Positions 46,818 to 59,268 of a stretch of 64,000 bases of DNA are shown one piece after another. The position numbers were made by a program, and so were the translations under genes. The notes beneath the pieces were generated by a model. It did no database searches and was not told where the DNA came from. It saw nothing but the letters and a program-made list of their open reading frames with translations. Each line of letters opens with the position of its first letter. Positions within the stretch are counted from its first letter, which is position 1. Origin of the DNA: Pseudomonas denitrificans (nom. rej.) (GTDB lineage: Bacteria; Pseudomonadota; Gammaproteobacteria; Pseudomonadales; Pseudomonadaceae); assembly GCF_008807415.1 (NCBI RefSeq), contig NZ_CP043626.1:4378501-4442500 (forward strand). Reading direction: 5' to 3'.

Positions 46818-47282
46818 ATGGACATCCGTAAAGTCAAGAAACTGATCGAACTGCTCGAAGAATCCGGTATCGACGAACTGGAGATCAAAGAGGGCGAAGA
46901 GTCCGTACGCATCAGCCGTCACAGCAAGACCGCCGCCCAGCCGATCTACGCTGCCGCCCCGGCCTACGCTCCGGCCCCGGCCGCAGCTCCCGTCGCCGCT
47001 GCCGCTGCTGCCCCGGCCGCGGAAGCCGCCCCGGCTGCCCAGAACCTCGCCGGCGCCGTACGCTCGCCGATGGTCGGCACCTTCTACCGCGCAGCCTCGC
47101 CGACTTCCGCCAACTTCGTCGAAGTCGGCCAGAGCGTGAAGAAAGGCGACATCCTCTGCATCGTCGAAGCCATGAAGATGATGAACCACATTGAGGCCGA
47201 GACCAGCGGCGTGATCGGTCAGATCCTCGTGGAGAACGGCCAGCCGGTCGAATTCGACCAGCCCCTGTTCACCATCGTTTAA
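46818..47282 (+). CDS. accB: Acetyl-CoA carboxylase biotin carboxyl carrier protein
   Basis: AccB carries the biotin that is carboxylated by AccC and used by AccA/AccD for malonyl-CoA. The 154-residue protein has an N-terminal helical segment, a Pro/Ala-rich linker (about 41-75) and the C-terminal biotinyl domain with [13 protein letters not shown]; Lys120 is the biotinylation site. It is followed by accC after 17 bases. Confidence 0.97.
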   Translation: MDIRKVKKLIELLEESGIDELEIKEGEESVRISRHSKTAAQPIYAAAPAYAPAPAAAPVAAAAAAPAAEAAPAAQNLAGAVRSPMVGTFYRAASPTSANFVEVGQSVKKGDILCIVEAMKMMNHIEAETSGVIGQILVENGQPVEFDQPLFTIV

Positions 47283-47299
47283 ACCGCGGGGAACCTGCG

Positions 47300-48649
<1,350 letters not shown>

Positions 48650-48676
48650 GCCTGCCCTGCTCCGCCTCGCTCCACC

Positions 48677-48797
48677 ACAAGGGCTGCCTCCGGGCGGCCC
48701 TTGTGCTTTGCGGCCCCTGCACGCTGGCATGGCAGGGTGCCGTGCAGTAAGCTTGCCGCCTTTATCTGCGGGCCGCCCAGGCGGCCCGTTGTCTTTT
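48677..48797 (+). terminator. Terminator region after accC
   Basis: Two stem-loops lie here. ACAAGGGC...GCCCTTGT (48677-48704) has no T run. CGGGCCGCC-CA-GGCGGCCCG (48769-48788) is followed by TTGTCTTTT and looks like a true rho-independent terminator. It ends the aroQ-accBC unit before prmA. Confidence 0.75.
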
Positions 48798-48832
48798 CCA
48801 GCTCCATCCCGGCACGATCGAGGTACCGCCCC

Positions 48833-49711
48833 ATGCCCTGGCTTCAAGTCCGACTCGCCATCACCCCGGATCAGGCGGAAACCTATGAAGATGCGCTGCT
48901 GGAAGTCGGCGCCGTCTCCGTGACCTTCATGGACGCCGAAGACCAGCCGATCTTCGAGCCGGATCTGGGCACCACCCCGCTGTGGAGCCACACCCACCTG
49001 CTCGCGTTGTTCGAGGCCGACACCGACGAAACCTCGCTGATCGCCCATCTGACCCTGCTTACCGGCGGCGCACTGCCAGAGCACCAGATCGAGCGCATCG
49101 AGGACCAGGACTGGGAACGCAGCTGGATGGACAACTTCAAGCCGATGCGCTTCGGCCGCCGCCTGTGGATCGTCCCCAGCTGGCACGAGGCTCCGGAGCC
49201 GGAAGCGGTGAACCTGCTGCTCGACCCGGGCCTGGCCTTCGGCACCGGCACCCACCCGACTACCGCGCTGTGCCTGGAATGGCTCGACGGCCAGGAGCTG
49301 GCCGGCCAGCAGGTGCTGGACTTCGGCTGTGGCTCGGGCATCCTCGCCATCGCCGCGCTGCTGCTGGGTGCTGAGCAGGCGGTCGGCACCGACATCGACC
49401 CGCAGGCGCTGGAAGCTTCTCGCGACAACGCCTCGCGCAACGGCATCGACCCGGCGAAATTCCCCGTCTACCTGCCCGCTGATCTGCCCAAGGCGCAGGC
49501 GGACGTGCTGGTGGCGAACATTCTGGCCGGTCCGCTGGTCACATTGGCAGAGCAGCTCACCGGGCTGGTGAAGTCCGGTGGCCTGCTGGCCCTTTCGGGC
49601 ATCCTCGCCGAGCAGGCCGAGGAAGTACGCGCCGCCTACGCCGACGCCTTCGACCTCGACCCGACCGCCGAACGCGATGGCTGGATCCGCATCAGCGGCC
49701 GCCGCCGCTGA
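48833..49711 (+). CDS. prmA: Ribosomal protein L11 methyltransferase PrmA
   Basis: PrmA methylates ribosomal protein L11. The start at ATG 48833 ([10 protein letters not shown]) is chosen because it matches the family N-terminus; an upstream frame extension covers the terminator. The 292-residue product has an N-terminal L11-binding domain and a class I methyltransferase fold with [17 protein letters not shown] (SAM-binding) and GTGTHPTT before it. [10 protein letters not shown] is the catalytic-type NILAxPL motif. Confidence 0.96.
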   Translation: MPWLQVRLAITPDQAETYEDALLEVGAVSVTFMDAEDQPIFEPDLGTTPLWSHTHLLALFEADTDETSLIAHLTLLTGGALPEHQIERIEDQDWERSWMDNFKPMRFGRRLWIVPSWHEAPEPEAVNLLLDPGLAFGTGTHPTTALCLEWLDGQELAGQQVLDFGCGSGILAIAALLLGAEQAVGTDIDPQALEASRDNASRNGIDPAKFPVYLPADLPKAQADVLVANILAGPLVTLAEQLTGLVKSGGLLALSGILAEQAEEVRAAYADAFDLDPTAERDGWIRISGRRR

Positions 49712-49771
49712 GTGCCCGCCGTACGGGGCTTGAGTTAGACTAACCGCCAGATTTTTCCGCCGGACCGCCGC

Positions 49772-51382
49772 ATGAGCGAAAGCTTCATCACACAGTGCCC
49801 CCATTGCCAGACCCGTTTCCGCGTCAACTCGGCGCAACTGGGCGCGGCCAGCGGTGCTGTGCGCTGCGGAACCTGCCTGAAGGTCTTCAGTGCGCCGCAG
49901 AACATGGTCGGCGAGCCGACCCAGGTTCCGGCGCCGGCTGTCACGACGATACCGCCCGCTGCAGCCCCGAAACCTGCCCCGGCAGCGGAGCCGGTCGCGC
50001 CGCCTGCGCCATCGAAAGCCCCGGAGCCGATCGCAGCCGCGCCCGTTCCCGCGCCGGCCTTCAACACCTTCACTCCCGAAAAGCCCGCCGCACCGAGCGC
50101 TCCTGGCACCGCCACCCTCGGCTGGCCGCTGGCACCCCACGCCGCGCGGCACTCCAGCGATGTGGCGGAAAAGCCCGCCGTCGCCGAGCAGAAGGTAGAA
50201 GCAAAACCGGCACCGGTTACCGAACCTGCCTCGGCCGTCGCCGCGACCACGGTGATCGCCCCGGCAGCGACCGTGACCAGCGAGCCACCCAAGCCTGCTC
50301 CTGCACCGGCCGCCGGAAAAAAAGACGAGACGCTGTGGATCCACGACGATCTCGATCTGGACAGCCTCAACCTCGACGAGGAACTGGCCAAGCTCGACGA
50401 GTTCGAGCTGTCCCAGGAATTCCTCAGCATCGACCGTGCGCCGCGCCCCAGCGAAGCCCTGCAGACTCGCCAGGAAGAGAAGCGCGACCCGCACGACGAG
50501 CGCTGGGCCGAAGCCCTGATCGAAGAGGAACAGAACGGCGCAAGTCGCACTTCCCGTCAGGAGCCCAGCTTCGGCCGGCTGCCCATCGAGGAACCGGAGG
50601 AGCCGCCCGCCAGCGCGCGCCTGGTGGCCGACAAGGAATCCGAGCCGGAGGAGCCCGAGGAAGAGCCGGAGCACGAACCGCGCATCGACCCGGCCCCCCT
50701 TCGCGTCGAGAGCGACGACGAGAAACTTCCAGCCTTCAGCGCCCGCCGTGATGACGATGAGCCTGACGATGAAGACGAGGAGCCGCCGCTGGCCGACCAG
50801 CGCGGCGACCATCGGCGCGCCGATCCAGGCCTTGGCAATGATGGCCTGAACGACCTCAGCGACGAACCCCTGCAGCTCGACTGGCAGAAGCCGAAGAGCC
50901 GCTGGGGCCGCCGACTGTTCTGGCTGCTGCTGGTATTGCTGGCCCTGGCCGGTCTCGCCGGCCAGTACATCGCCTATCACTTCGACGAACTGGCCCGCCA
51001 GGACCAGTACCGCCCCTGGTTCGCCCAGGCCTGCCCGGAGCTGGGTTGCACCCTGCCCTCCAAGGTCGACGTGGAGCAGATCCGCAGCAGCAACCTGGTG
51101 GTGCGCAGCCACCCGGACTTCAGCGGTGCGCTGGTAGTGGACGCGATCATCTACAACCGCGCCAACTTCTCCCAGCCCTTCCCGCTGCTGGAGATGCGCT
51201 TCGCCGACCTGAACGGCCAGCTGATCGCCAGCCGCCGCTTCAAGCCCAGCGAGTACCTCTCGGGCGAGCTGGCCGGGCAGAGCGAGATGCCGCCGCAGAC
51301 GCCGATCCACATCTCCCTGGACATCCTCGATCCGGGTCCCAAAGCGGTGAACTACAGCCTGAGCTTCCACTCGCCGGAATAA
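49772..51382 (+). CDS. Zinc-ribbon and DUF3426 membrane protein
   Basis: The 536-residue product starts with a zinc-ribbon (TQCPHCQTRFRVNSAQL ... VRCGTCLKVF) of the MJ0042/zf type. A long low-complexity Pro/Ala- and then acidic-rich region follows (about residues 50-365). One membrane helix (about 382-403, GRRLFWLLLVLLALAGLAGQY) separates it from a C-terminal DUF3426 domain on the far side. Function unknown; the fusion is standard in the family. It lies 60 bases after prmA and may be co-transcribed. Confidence 0.87.
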   Translation: MSESFITQCPHCQTRFRVNSAQLGAASGAVRCGTCLKVFSAPQNMVGEPTQVPAPAVTTIPPAAAPKPAPAAEPVAPPAPSKAPEPIAAAPVPAPAFNTFTPEKPAAPSAPGTATLGWPLAPHAARHSSDVAEKPAVAEQKVEAKPAPVTEPASAVAATTVIAPAATVTSEPPKPAPAPAAGKKDETLWIHDDLDLDSLNLDEELAKLDEFELSQEFLSIDRAPRPSEALQTRQEEKRDPHDERWAEALIEEEQNGASRTSRQEPSFGRLPIEEPEEPPASARLVADKESEPEEPEEEPEHEPRIDPAPLRVESDDEKLPAFSARRDDDEPDDEDEEPPLADQRGDHRRADPGLGNDGLNDLSDEPLQLDWQKPKSRWGRRLFWLLLVLLALAGLAGQYIAYHFDELARQDQYRPWFAQACPELGCTLPSKVDVEQIRSSNLVVRSHPDFSGALVVDAIIYNRANFSQPFPLLEMRFADLNGQLIASRRFKPSEYLSGELAGQSEMPPQTPIHISLDILDPGPKAVNYSLSFHSPE

Positions 51383-51603
51383 CCCGGCGAGTAGCTCAAA
51401 GCGCCTGAGAGCGCCAGTTCCGCTCGTCTTCCAACCTGGGGTACTAAGCCCGGGATTGTTCAGAATTTATCCAAAATCGCCTTTATCCGGTCATCGAGAG
51501 CGGGTATCATGCCCTCCCTTTTTTGCTAGCACCGGTGGCAGGCCCCGAAAGCACCCGCGAGTCTCGTAACGCGCGGCGCCTCGGTGTTCCCGCCCCATTG
51601 ACC

Positions 51604-52611
51604 ATGGAAAACCAGTCGGTGGTACGCATCGGCTCCTACACACTGCCCAACAGACTGATCCTGGCCCCGATGGCCGGCGTCACCGATCGTCCGTTCCGCC
51701 AGCTTTGTCGCCGCCTCGGCGCCGGCATGGTGGTTTCGGAGATGGTCACCAGCGACGTCCGCCTGTGGAACAGCCGCAAGTCGCGCCTGCGCCTGCAGCA
51801 CGACCACGAGGATCAACCACGTTCGGTGCAGATCGCCGGCGGCGACCCGCAGATGCTCGCGGAAGCCGCACGGTGCAACGTGGAGCTCGGCGCCCAGATC
51901 ATCGACATCAACATGGGCTGTCCGGCGAAGAAGGTTTGCAACAAGGCCGCGGGTTCCGCGCTGATGAAGGATGAACGGCTGGTGGCCGACATCCTCGAAG
52001 CGGTGGTCGCGGCGGTAGAGGTTCCCGTCACCCTGAAGATTCGCACCGGTTGGGACCGGTCGAACAAGAACGGTGTGACGGTGGCGCGGATCGCCGAGCA
52101 GTCGGGCATCCAGGCGCTGGCGGTACACGGCAGGACCCGCGCCGACCTCTACACCGGCGAGGCGGAGTACGAAACCATCGCGGCGATCAAGCAGGCGGTT
52201 TCGATTCCGGTCTTTGCCAATGGTGATATCGATTCACCGCGCAAGGCACGGCAGGTGTTCGAGCAGACGGGCGTGGATGCCCTGCTGATCGGCCGCGCCG
52301 CCCAGGGCAATCCCTGGATCTTCCGCGAGATCGATCATTACCTGAGCACCGGCGAGCTGTTACCGGCGCCGAGTCTGCACGAGGTACAGAGCATCCTGCT
52401 CGAGCACCTCGCTGCATTGCATGCGTTTTATGGGGAGGAAATGGGTGTGCGAATTGCCCGCAAGCATGTGGGCTGGTACCTCGCAACCCTACCGGGAGCG
52501 GCGGAGTTCCGTTCCCAGTTCAATCGTTTGCAGGACACGGATGCACAGAGCGCCAGCGTCAGGCAGTTCTTCGCCGAGCGCCACAATAACGGAGAAGGGG
52601 TGGCCGCATGA
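51604..52611 (+). CDS. dusB: tRNA-dihydrouridine synthase DusB
   Basis: DusB reduces uridine in the D-loop of tRNA using FMN and NADPH. The 335-residue product starts at ATG 51604 and has [17 protein letters not shown] and the catalytic motif [15 protein letters not shown], with the active Cys in [12 protein letters not shown] and [11 protein letters not shown] are FMN-binding. A -10-like TATCAT near 51509 and a 90-base leader precede it, but no firm promoter is called. It overlaps fis by four bases, as in many gammaproteobacteria. Confidence 0.95.
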   Translation: MENQSVVRIGSYTLPNRLILAPMAGVTDRPFRQLCRRLGAGMVVSEMVTSDVRLWNSRKSRLRLQHDHEDQPRSVQIAGGDPQMLAEAARCNVELGAQIIDINMGCPAKKVCNKAAGSALMKDERLVADILEAVVAAVEVPVTLKIRTGWDRSNKNGVTVARIAEQSGIQALAVHGRTRADLYTGEAEYETIAAIKQAVSIPVFANGDIDSPRKARQVFEQTGVDALLIGRAAQGNPWIFREIDHYLSTGELLPAPSLHEVQSILLEHLAALHAFYGEEMGVRIARKHVGWYLATLPGAAEFRSQFNRLQDTDAQSASVRQFFAERHNNGEGVAA

Positions 52612-52928
52612 CAACGATGACCGAGACATTAGTGAGTGGAATGACACCCGTGAGCGACAACGCCAACCTTAAACAGCACCTGACCACTCCGACGCAGGAG
52701 GGCCAGACCCTCCGCGACAGCGTGGAAAAGGCACTGCACAACTATTTCGCCCATCTCGAAGGGCAGCCGGTCACGGACGTATACAACATGGTGCTTTGCG
52801 AAGTCGAAGCGCCGCTGCTGGAAACCGTCATGAACCACGTGAAGGGTAACCAGACCAAAGCCTCCGAACTGCTGGGGCTGAACCGCGGGACCCTGCGCAA
52901 GAAACTCAAGCAGTACGATCTTCTCTGA
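52608..52928 (+). CDS. fis: DNA-binding protein Fis
   Basis: Fis bends DNA and controls growth-phase genes. The 106-residue product has the family core [20 protein letters not shown] and the C-terminal helix-turn-helix [20 protein letters not shown]. The start ATG overlaps the dusB stop (ATGA), so fis is translated by coupling to dusB. Length is typical of Pseudomonas Fis. Confidence 0.97.
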   Translation: MTTMTETLVSGMTPVSDNANLKQHLTTPTQEGQTLRDSVEKALHNYFAHLEGQPVTDVYNMVLCEVEAPLLETVMNHVKGNQTKASELLGLNRGTLRKKLKQYDLL

Positions 52929-52936
52929 CAGGTGGC

Positions 52937-52978
52937 AGGCGCGGGCCCGCGACCTCGAGGTCAGCCGGGCCCGCGCCT
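52937..52978 (+). repeat. Long perfect inverted repeat after fis
   Basis: AGGCGCGGGCCCG (52937-52949) and CGGGCCCGCGCCT (52966-52978) are perfect 13-base arms, with an inner palindrome GACCTCGAGGTC in the loop. No T run follows on the plus strand. It lies in the 87-base gap before purH and may form a structured 5' leader or transcription barrier. Confidence 0.75.
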
Positions 52979-53015
52979 GACACGCGAAAAGCCCGAAGCC
53001 TTTGTGGAAGCCGTT

Positions 53016-54623
53016 ATGACCGACCAAACCACCCGCCTGCCCGTCCGCCGTGCGCTGATCAGCGTTTCCGACAAGACCGGCGTCGTCGATTTCGCCCGTG
53101 AGCTGGCAGCCCTTGGCGTGGAGATCCTTTCCACCGGCGGCACCTACAAGCTGCTCAAGGACAACGCCATCGCCGCCGTGGAAGTGGCCGACTACACCGG
53201 CTTCCCGGAAATGATGGACGGCCGCGTGAAGACCCTGCACCCGAAGATCCACGGTGGCATCCTCGGACGTCGTGACCTCGACGGCGCAGTGATGGAAGAG
53301 CACGGCATCAAGCCGATCGACCTGGTGGCGGTCAACCTGTACCCGTTCGAAGCGACCGTGGCCAAGGCCGACTGCGACCTGCCGACCGCCATCGAGAACA
53401 TCGACATCGGCGGCCCGACCATGGTCCGCAGCGCGGCGAAGAACCACAAGGACGTTGCCATCGTGGTCAACGCCGGTGACTACGCCAGCATCGTCGGCGC
53501 CCTGAAGGCCGGTGGCCTGACCTACGCCCAGCGCTTCGACCTGGCCCTGAAGGCCTTCGAGCACACTTCGGCCTACGACGGCATGATCGCCAACTACCTG
53601 GGCACCATCGACCAGGCGCGCGACACCCTGTCCACCGAAGACCGCGGCGCCTTCCCGCGCACCTTCAACAGCCAGTTCATCAAGGCGCAGGAAATGCGCT
53701 ACGGCGAGAACCCGCACCAGAGCGCGGCCTTCTACGTCGAGGCGAAGAAGGGCGAAGCCAGCGTCTCCACCGCCATCCAGCTGCAGGGCAAGGAACTGTC
53801 GTTCAACAACGTGGCCGACACCGACGCCGCGCTGGAGTGCGTGAAGAGCTTCGTCAAGCCGGCCTGCGTCATCGTCAAGCACGCCAACCCGTGCGGCGTG
53901 GCCGTGGTTCCGGAAAATGAAGGCGGCATCCGCAAGGCCTACGACCTGGCCTACGCCACCGACACCGAGTCGGCCTTCGGCGGCATCATCGCCTTCAACC
54001 GCGAGCTGGACGGCGAGACCGCCCAGGCAATCGTCGAGCGCCAGTTCGTCGAAGTCATCATCGCCCCGAAAATCTCCGAAGCTGCCCGTGCCGTGGTCGC
54101 TGCCAAGGCCAACGTGCGCCTGCTGGAGTGCGGCGAGTGGCCGGCCGAGCGTGCGCCGGGCTGGGACTTCAAGCGCGTCAACGGCGGCCTGCTGGTACAG
54201 AGCCGCGACATCGGCATGATCACCGCCGATGACCTGAAGATCGTCACCCAGCGCGCCCCGAGCGAGCAGGAAATCCACGACCTGATCTTCGCCTGGAAAG
54301 TCGCCAAGTTCGTGAAATCCAACGCCATCGTCTACGCCAAGGCGCGCCAGACCGTCGGCGTCGGCGCAGGCCAGATGAGCCGCGTGAACTCCGCCCGCAT
54401 CGCCGCCATCAAGGCCGAGCATGCCGGCCTGGAAGTGAAGGGGGCGGTCATGGCTTCCGACGCCTTCTTCCCGTTCCGCGACGGCATCGACAACGCTGCC
54501 AAGGCCGGTATCACCGCGGTGATCCAGCCGGGTGGTTCGATGCGCGACAACGAGGTGATCGCCGCCGCTGACGAAGCCGGCATTGCAATGGTCTTCACCG
54601 GCATGCGCCACTTTAGGCATTAA
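53016..54623 (+). CDS. purH: Bifunctional AICAR transformylase / IMP cyclohydrolase
   Basis: PurH does the last two steps of IMP synthesis. The 535-residue product starts at ATG 53016; the longer frame from GTG 52932 covers the inverted repeat and is not used. The N-terminal domain (about 1-200) is the cyclohydrolase with [12 protein letters not shown], and the C-terminal domain is the transformylase with [13 protein letters not shown] and KHANPCGVA. The length is normal. Confidence 0.97.
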   Translation: MTDQTTRLPVRRALISVSDKTGVVDFARELAALGVEILSTGGTYKLLKDNAIAAVEVADYTGFPEMMDGRVKTLHPKIHGGILGRRDLDGAVMEEHGIKPIDLVAVNLYPFEATVAKADCDLPTAIENIDIGGPTMVRSAAKNHKDVAIVVNAGDYASIVGALKAGGLTYAQRFDLALKAFEHTSAYDGMIANYLGTIDQARDTLSTEDRGAFPRTFNSQFIKAQEMRYGENPHQSAAFYVEAKKGEASVSTAIQLQGKELSFNNVADTDAALECVKSFVKPACVIVKHANPCGVAVVPENEGGIRKAYDLAYATDTESAFGGIIAFNRELDGETAQAIVERQFVEVIIAPKISEAARAVVAAKANVRLLECGEWPAERAPGWDFKRVNGGLLVQSRDIGMITADDLKIVTQRAPSEQEIHDLIFAWKVAKFVKSNAIVYAKARQTVGVGAGQMSRVNSARIAAIKAEHAGLEVKGAVMASDAFFPFRDGIDNAAKAGITAVIQPGGSMRDNEVIAAADEAGIAMVFTGMRHFRH

Positions 54624-54627
54624 CCGG

Positions 54628-54651
54628 GACGGCCGCACTGTAGCGGCCGTC
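54628..54651 (+). terminator. Stem-loop after purH
   Basis: GACGGCCGC, loop ACTGTA, GCGGCCGTC form a perfect 9-base stem directly after the purH stop. There is no strong T run, so it may be a weak or factor-dependent terminator. Confidence 0.5.
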
Positions 54652-54774
54652 TGCTGCGTTGCGGACGACTTCGCCAATGCTCATTGCCAATAGGCAACTC
54701 CGCTTGTCGAAGCCGTCCGCGCCTTGCATCCAGCCACTCCATTGCGCCCTCGCACAGGCTGGAAAAAAGCTCTC

Positions 54775-54805
54775 GTAGGTTGGGTGGAGCGAAGCGATAC
54801 CCAAC
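54775..54805. repeat. Single arm of repeat family A
   Basis: GTAGGTTGGGTGGAGCGAAG matches one arm of the family A palindromes (7872, 16321, 40888) but the second arm is missing. It lies in the purH-purD gap (54624-54841), which holds no ORF. Confidence 0.7.
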
Positions 54806-54841
54806 AATCCGGCAAAGCCGGAACTGTTCAGGAGAACTCCA

Positions 54842-56131
54842 ATGAACGTACTCATCATCGGCAGCGGCGGTCGCGAGCACGCGCTGGCCTGGAAGGTCGC
54901 GCAGGATTCGCGCGTGCAGAAGGTCTTCGTCGCGCCGGGCAACGCCGGCACCGCCACCGAAGCCAAGTGCGAGAACGTCGCCATCGACGTGCTGGCCCTG
55001 GAAGAACTGGCCGATTTCGCAGCGAAGAACGTGCAGCTGACCATCGTCGGCCCCGAGGCGCCGCTGGTCAAAGGCGTGGTGGACCTGTTCCGCTCGCGCG
55101 GCCTGGACATCTTCGGCCCCACCGCCGGCGCTGCCCAGCTGGAAGGTTCCAAGGCCTTCACCAAGGACTTCCTCGCACGCCACCAGATCCCCACCGCCGA
55201 CTACCAGAACTTCACCGAAGTCGAGCCGGCGCTGGCCTATCTGAAAGAGAAAGGCGCGCCCATCGTGATCAAGGCCGACGGCCTGGCCGCGGGCAAGGGC
55301 GTGATCGTCGCCATGACCCTGGCCGAAGCCGAGGAAGCCGTGCGCGACATGCTCGCCGGCAACGCCTTCGGTGACGCCGGATCGCGCGTGGTGATCGAAG
55401 AGTTCCTCGACGGCGAGGAAGCCAGCTTCATCGTCATGGTCGACGGCCAGAACGTGCTGCCCATGGCCACCAGCCAGGACCACAAGCGCGTCGGCGACGG
55501 CGACACCGGCCCGAACACCGGCGGCATGGGTGCCTACTCCCCCGCTCCGGTGGTAACTGCCGACGTGCACCAGCGCGTGATGGACGAAGTGATCTACCCG
55601 ACCGTGCGCGGCATGGCCGAGGAAGGCAACGTCTATACCGGCTTCCTCTACGCCGGCCTGATGATCGACAAGAGCGGCAAGCCCAAGGTCATCGAGTTCA
55701 ACTGCCGCTTCGGTGATCCGGAAACCCAGCCGATCATGGTCCGCCTGGAATCGTCCCTGGTCCTGCTGGTCGAGGCCGCCCTGGCCAAGGCGCTGGACAA
55801 GGTCGAAGCCACCTGGGACCCGCGTCCCACCGTAGGCGTGGTGATCGCCGCCGGCGGCTACCCGGGCGACTACGCCAAGGGTGACGCTATCTTCGGCCTG
55901 GACGATGCCGCCCAGCTCGACGGCAAGGTCTTCCACGCCGGCACCGCGCTCAAGGACGGCCAGATCGTCACCGCCGGCGGCCGCGTACTGTGCGCCACTG
56001 CCATCGGCCCGACCGTCTCCTCGGCCCAGGAACAGGCTTACCGTCTGGCCGAGAAGGTCCGCTGGAACGGCAGCTTCTACCGCAAGGACATCGGTTATCG
56101 CGCCATCGCCCGCGAGCGCGGCGAGGGCTGA
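54842..56131 (+). CDS. purD: Phosphoribosylamine-glycine ligase PurD
   Basis: PurD joins glycine to phosphoribosylamine in purine synthesis. The 429-residue product has the N-terminal LIIGSGGREHALAWK, the ATP-grasp domain with IVIKADGLAAGKGV and FNCRFGDPETQP, and a C-terminal domain. Ribosome site AGGAG lies eight bases before the ATG. The 218-base gap after purH contains a stem-loop and a repeat arm; the two genes could still be one transcript. Confidence 0.97.
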   Translation: MNVLIIGSGGREHALAWKVAQDSRVQKVFVAPGNAGTATEAKCENVAIDVLALEELADFAAKNVQLTIVGPEAPLVKGVVDLFRSRGLDIFGPTAGAAQLEGSKAFTKDFLARHQIPTADYQNFTEVEPALAYLKEKGAPIVIKADGLAAGKGVIVAMTLAEAEEAVRDMLAGNAFGDAGSRVVIEEFLDGEEASFIVMVDGQNVLPMATSQDHKRVGDGDTGPNTGGMGAYSPAPVVTADVHQRVMDEVIYPTVRGMAEEGNVYTGFLYAGLMIDKSGKPKVIEFNCRFGDPETQPIMVRLESSLVLLVEAALAKALDKVEATWDPRPTVGVVIAAGGYPGDYAKGDAIFGLDDAAQLDGKVFHAGTALKDGQIVTAGGRVLCATAIGPTVSSAQEQAYRLAEKVRWNGSFYRKDIGYRAIARERGEG

Positions 56132-56197
56132 TCCGACGGGTGGAGGCGTCCCCCGTCGGACGCCTCCTCCACACCGGTTCCGGCGTGCACGGGTGGA

Positions 56198-56226
56198 TTA
56201 CGGCCTTCAGCACACTTGGCTATAAT
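56198..56226 (+). promoter_or_regulatory. Sigma-70 promoter of retS
   Basis: TATAAT at 56221-56226 is a perfect -10 element. TTACGG at 56198-56203 with a 17-base spacer is a moderate -35. The start codon GTG lies 31 bases beyond the -10. Confidence 0.65.
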
Positions 56227-56256
56227 CCGCCCACTCACTACCGAAGGGACTTCGCC

Positions 56257-59064
56257 GTGCGTCGGCTCTGGACTGCCACAGGACTCCTCGTCAGCTTGCT
56301 GCTGGCCGCTCTGGTCTGTCTTCCGACCTATGCGGCAAGCCAGGAACCCGGCTGGTCCCAGCTCCACGACAGTGACGCCCGCCTGCAGCTGCAGGACGTG
56401 ATCTCCCCGCGCTACCGCACCCTCTTCAGCCCCCTCGACATCAGCGACCTGCACGCCCCCGCCGGCCCCGGCGCGACCTGGCTGCACTTCCGCCTGCCCG
56501 CCAACGACGAGCCACAGCAGCTGCGCCTGTTCGCGCCGAGCCTGGACAGCTTCGAGATGTTCATCCTCGACGGGCAGAAAGTCCTCGAACAGAAGAGCGC
56601 CGGCAACCTCTCCCCGGTGCAGCGCCCCCTGCTCAACAGTGATCTGGTGATCCCCCTGCGCACGGCCGCCGAGCCGCTGGATCTCTACCTGCGCCTCGCC
56701 TCGACTCTGCCGCTGCGCCCGAACATCAGCATCGAGGCCGCCGGCCAGCCGAGCAACGACCAGCGCCCGCTGCACTTCGGCGTGCTGATCGGCTGCCTGG
56801 CCATGCTGCTGCTCTACAACCTCGTGCGCTTCGCCTACACCCGCGTCGCCAGCGGCCTGTGGCTGGCCGGCGTGCATGCGAGCCTGCTTCTGGCCTGCCT
56901 CAACCTGTTCGGCCTGCTCAGCCCCTGGTACGGCAACAGCCAGTCGCTGCAGCCGATGATTGCGCTGGGTTGCCTGGTGGTGACGCTGATCTGCGGTCTT
57001 GGCTATACCGCCAGCTTCTTCCGTGACCTCACCCCGCGCCTGCCGCTCAAGCGCCTGCTGCTGGGTGGCACCGCCGGGCTGGTGGTGCTGTGCGTGGCGC
57101 TCAACCTGGTACTCGACCTGTCCATCAGCAGCCTGGTCTACGGGCTGATCACCCTGGTGACCCTGAGCATTCTCGGCGTGGCGGTCTACTACTGGATTCA
57201 CGCTTACCGCCCGGCGCGCCTGTTCGCCATCGGCATGGGCCTCTTCGTGGTGGTCTGGTGCCTGAGCCTGCCGTCGCTGCTGGGCTACGTGGCGACCCGG
57301 GCGGAATGGCTCGGCAGCGGCCTGCTCGGCCTCTCGGCAGTGGTCGGCTTCCTGCTCAGCCTGGCGCTCGCCGAGCGCCAGCGGAAAATCCAGAACGACC
57401 AGTTCGCCGCCAGCCGCCAGCGCGCCGCCAACGTCGCCGAGCTGAAGGCCAAGGGCGACTTCCTGGCCAAGATCAGCCACGAGATCCGCACCCCCATGAA
57501 CGGCGTGCTGGGCATGACCGAGCTGCTGCTCGGCACCCCGCTCTCGGCCAAGCAGCGCGACTATGTGCAGACCATCCACAGCGCGGGCAACGAGCTGCTC
57601 TCGCTGATCAACGAGATCCTCGACATCTCCAAGCTGGAGTCCGGGCAGATCGAGCTGGACGAAGTGCAGTTCGACCTCGGCGCGCTGATCGAGGATTGCC
57701 TGGCGATCTTCCGTGCCAAGGCCGAGCAGCAGAAGGTCGAGCTGATCAGCTTCACCCAGCCGCAGGTGCCACGCATCGTCAGCGGCGACCCGACGCGCCT
57801 GCGCCAGGCCGTGTTGAGCCTGCTGGACAACGCCTTCAAGCAGACCGACGAGGGCGAGATTCTCCTCGTCGTCGCCCTCGACGGCCCGCCCGAGCGTCCG
57901 CGCCTGCGCATCGCCGTGCAGGACAGCGGCCGCCCGCTGGACAGCGCCGACCGCCAGGCCCTGCTTACCGCCGAACTGCACAGCCGCGACTTCCTCTCCG
58001 CCACCCGCATCAGCAGCCGCCTCGGCCTGATCATTGCGCGCCAGCTGATCCGCCTGATGTCGGGGGAGTTTGGAATAGAGAGCGGCATCGAGAGTGGCCA
58101 CAGCGCCGATGGCGCAGGCAACCTGCTGTGGCTCAGCCTGCCGCTGGACCCGCAGCAGATCGACCAGGCCGGCGCCGACCTCGACAGCCCGCTGCAGGGC
58201 GCGCGCCTGCTGGTGGTGGACGACAACCAGACCTGCCGCAAGGTGGTGGTGCAGCAATGCAGCGCCTGGGGCATGAACGTCAGCGCGGTGTCTTCGGGCA
58301 AGGAAGCGCTGGCCCAGCTGCGCACCAAGGCGCACCTGCGCGAATACTTCGACGTGGTCCTGCTGGACCAGGACATGCCCGGCATGACCGGCATGCAGCT
58401 GGCGACCAAGATCCAGGAAGACCCGAACCTCAACCACGACATCCTGCTGATCATGCTCACCGGCATCAGCAACGCGCCGAGCAAGATCATCGCGCGCAAC
58501 GCCGGGATCAAGCGCATCCTCGCCAAGCCGGTGGCCGGCTACACGCTCAAGGCGACCCTCGCCGAGGAACTCTCCCGCCGTGGCCCGAGCGGCGTGAGCA
58601 ACTACCTTTCGCCAGCCAGCGAGCCGGCTTCAAACGTGCCGCCCAGCGACTTCCGCATCCTCGTCGCCGAGGACAACAGCATCTCCACCAAGGTCATCCG
58701 CGGCATGCTGAGCAAGCTCAACCTGCAGCCCGATACCGCCAGCAACGGCGAGGAAGCCCTCGCCGCGATGAAGTCCACCCAGTACGACCTGGTGCTGATG
58801 GACTGCGAAATGCCGGTGCTCGACGGCTTCTCCGCCACCGAGCGCCTGCGCGCCTGGGAGGCCAGCGAACACCGACCGCACACCCCGGTGGTGGCGCTCA
58901 CCGCGCACATCCTCAGCGAACACAAGGAACGCGCGCGACTGGTCGGCATGGACGGCCACATGGCCAAGCCGGTGGAGTTGTCGCAACTGCGCGAACTGGT
59001 GGCCTACTGGGTCGGCGAACGCGAGCGCCGCCTGCGCCAGCAGAGCGACGCGCTGCCTTCCTGA
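56257..59064 (+). CDS. retS: Hybrid sensor kinase RetS
   Basis: In P. aeruginosa RetS blocks GacS and so switches between acute and biofilm lifestyles. The start is GTG 56257, seven bases after AAGGGA; no ATG fits. The 935-residue product has a signal peptide, a periplasmic 7TMR-DISMED2 domain (about 35-160), seven membrane helices (about 170-370), a HisKA region with [11 protein letters not shown] (His408), an ATPase domain (about 520-630), and two receivers with Asp704 ([11 protein letters not shown]) and Asp849 ([10 protein letters not shown]). The ATPase G-boxes look degenerate, which matches RetS acting mainly through binding. The partners GacS and LadS are not in this window. Confidence 0.94.
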   Translation: MRRLWTATGLLVSLLLAALVCLPTYAASQEPGWSQLHDSDARLQLQDVISPRYRTLFSPLDISDLHAPAGPGATWLHFRLPANDEPQQLRLFAPSLDSFEMFILDGQKVLEQKSAGNLSPVQRPLLNSDLVIPLRTAAEPLDLYLRLASTLPLRPNISIEAAGQPSNDQRPLHFGVLIGCLAMLLLYNLVRFAYTRVASGLWLAGVHASLLLACLNLFGLLSPWYGNSQSLQPMIALGCLVVTLICGLGYTASFFRDLTPRLPLKRLLLGGTAGLVVLCVALNLVLDLSISSLVYGLITLVTLSILGVAVYYWIHAYRPARLFAIGMGLFVVVWCLSLPSLLGYVATRAEWLGSGLLGLSAVVGFLLSLALAERQRKIQNDQFAASRQRAANVAELKAKGDFLAKISHEIRTPMNGVLGMTELLLGTPLSAKQRDYVQTIHSAGNELLSLINEILDISKLESGQIELDEVQFDLGALIEDCLAIFRAKAEQQKVELISFTQPQVPRIVSGDPTRLRQAVLSLLDNAFKQTDEGEILLVVALDGPPERPRLRIAVQDSGRPLDSADRQALLTAELHSRDFLSATRISSRLGLIIARQLIRLMSGEFGIESGIESGHSADGAGNLLWLSLPLDPQQIDQAGADLDSPLQGARLLVVDDNQTCRKVVVQQCSAWGMNVSAVSSGKEALAQLRTKAHLREYFDVVLLDQDMPGMTGMQLATKIQEDPNLNHDILLIMLTGISNAPSKIIARNAGIKRILAKPVAGYTLKATLAEELSRRGPSGVSNYLSPASEPASNVPPSDFRILVAEDNSISTKVIRGMLSKLNLQPDTASNGEEALAAMKSTQYDLVLMDCEMPVLDGFSATERLRAWEASEHRPHTPVVALTAHILSEHKERARLVGMDGHMAKPVELSQLRELVAYWVGERERRLRQQSDALPS

Positions 59065-59085
59065 TTTTTCCCAGCACCTGCTCTC

Positions 59086-59138
59086 CCTGTAGGAGCGGGC
59101 CATGCCCGCGATCGCGCCCATGGGGCGCTCCTACAGGG
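59086..59138. repeat. REP-like palindrome, family B, copy 2
   Basis: CCCTGTAGGAGCGGGCCATG faces CATGGGGCGCTCCTACAGGG with almost perfect outer arms. It lies just after retS and may end its transcription. Confidence 0.85.
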
Positions 59139-59268
59139 AGCGTCGGCACCAACCAGTGCGATCGGCGAGCAAGAACCAACGCGCGACTGCCCCGCCGCAA
59201 TGCCACCCGCCGCCCCAGCCGCTATGCTTTGCCCTGCCGCGCCCTCTCAATCCGGACGAGTCGTTCCC

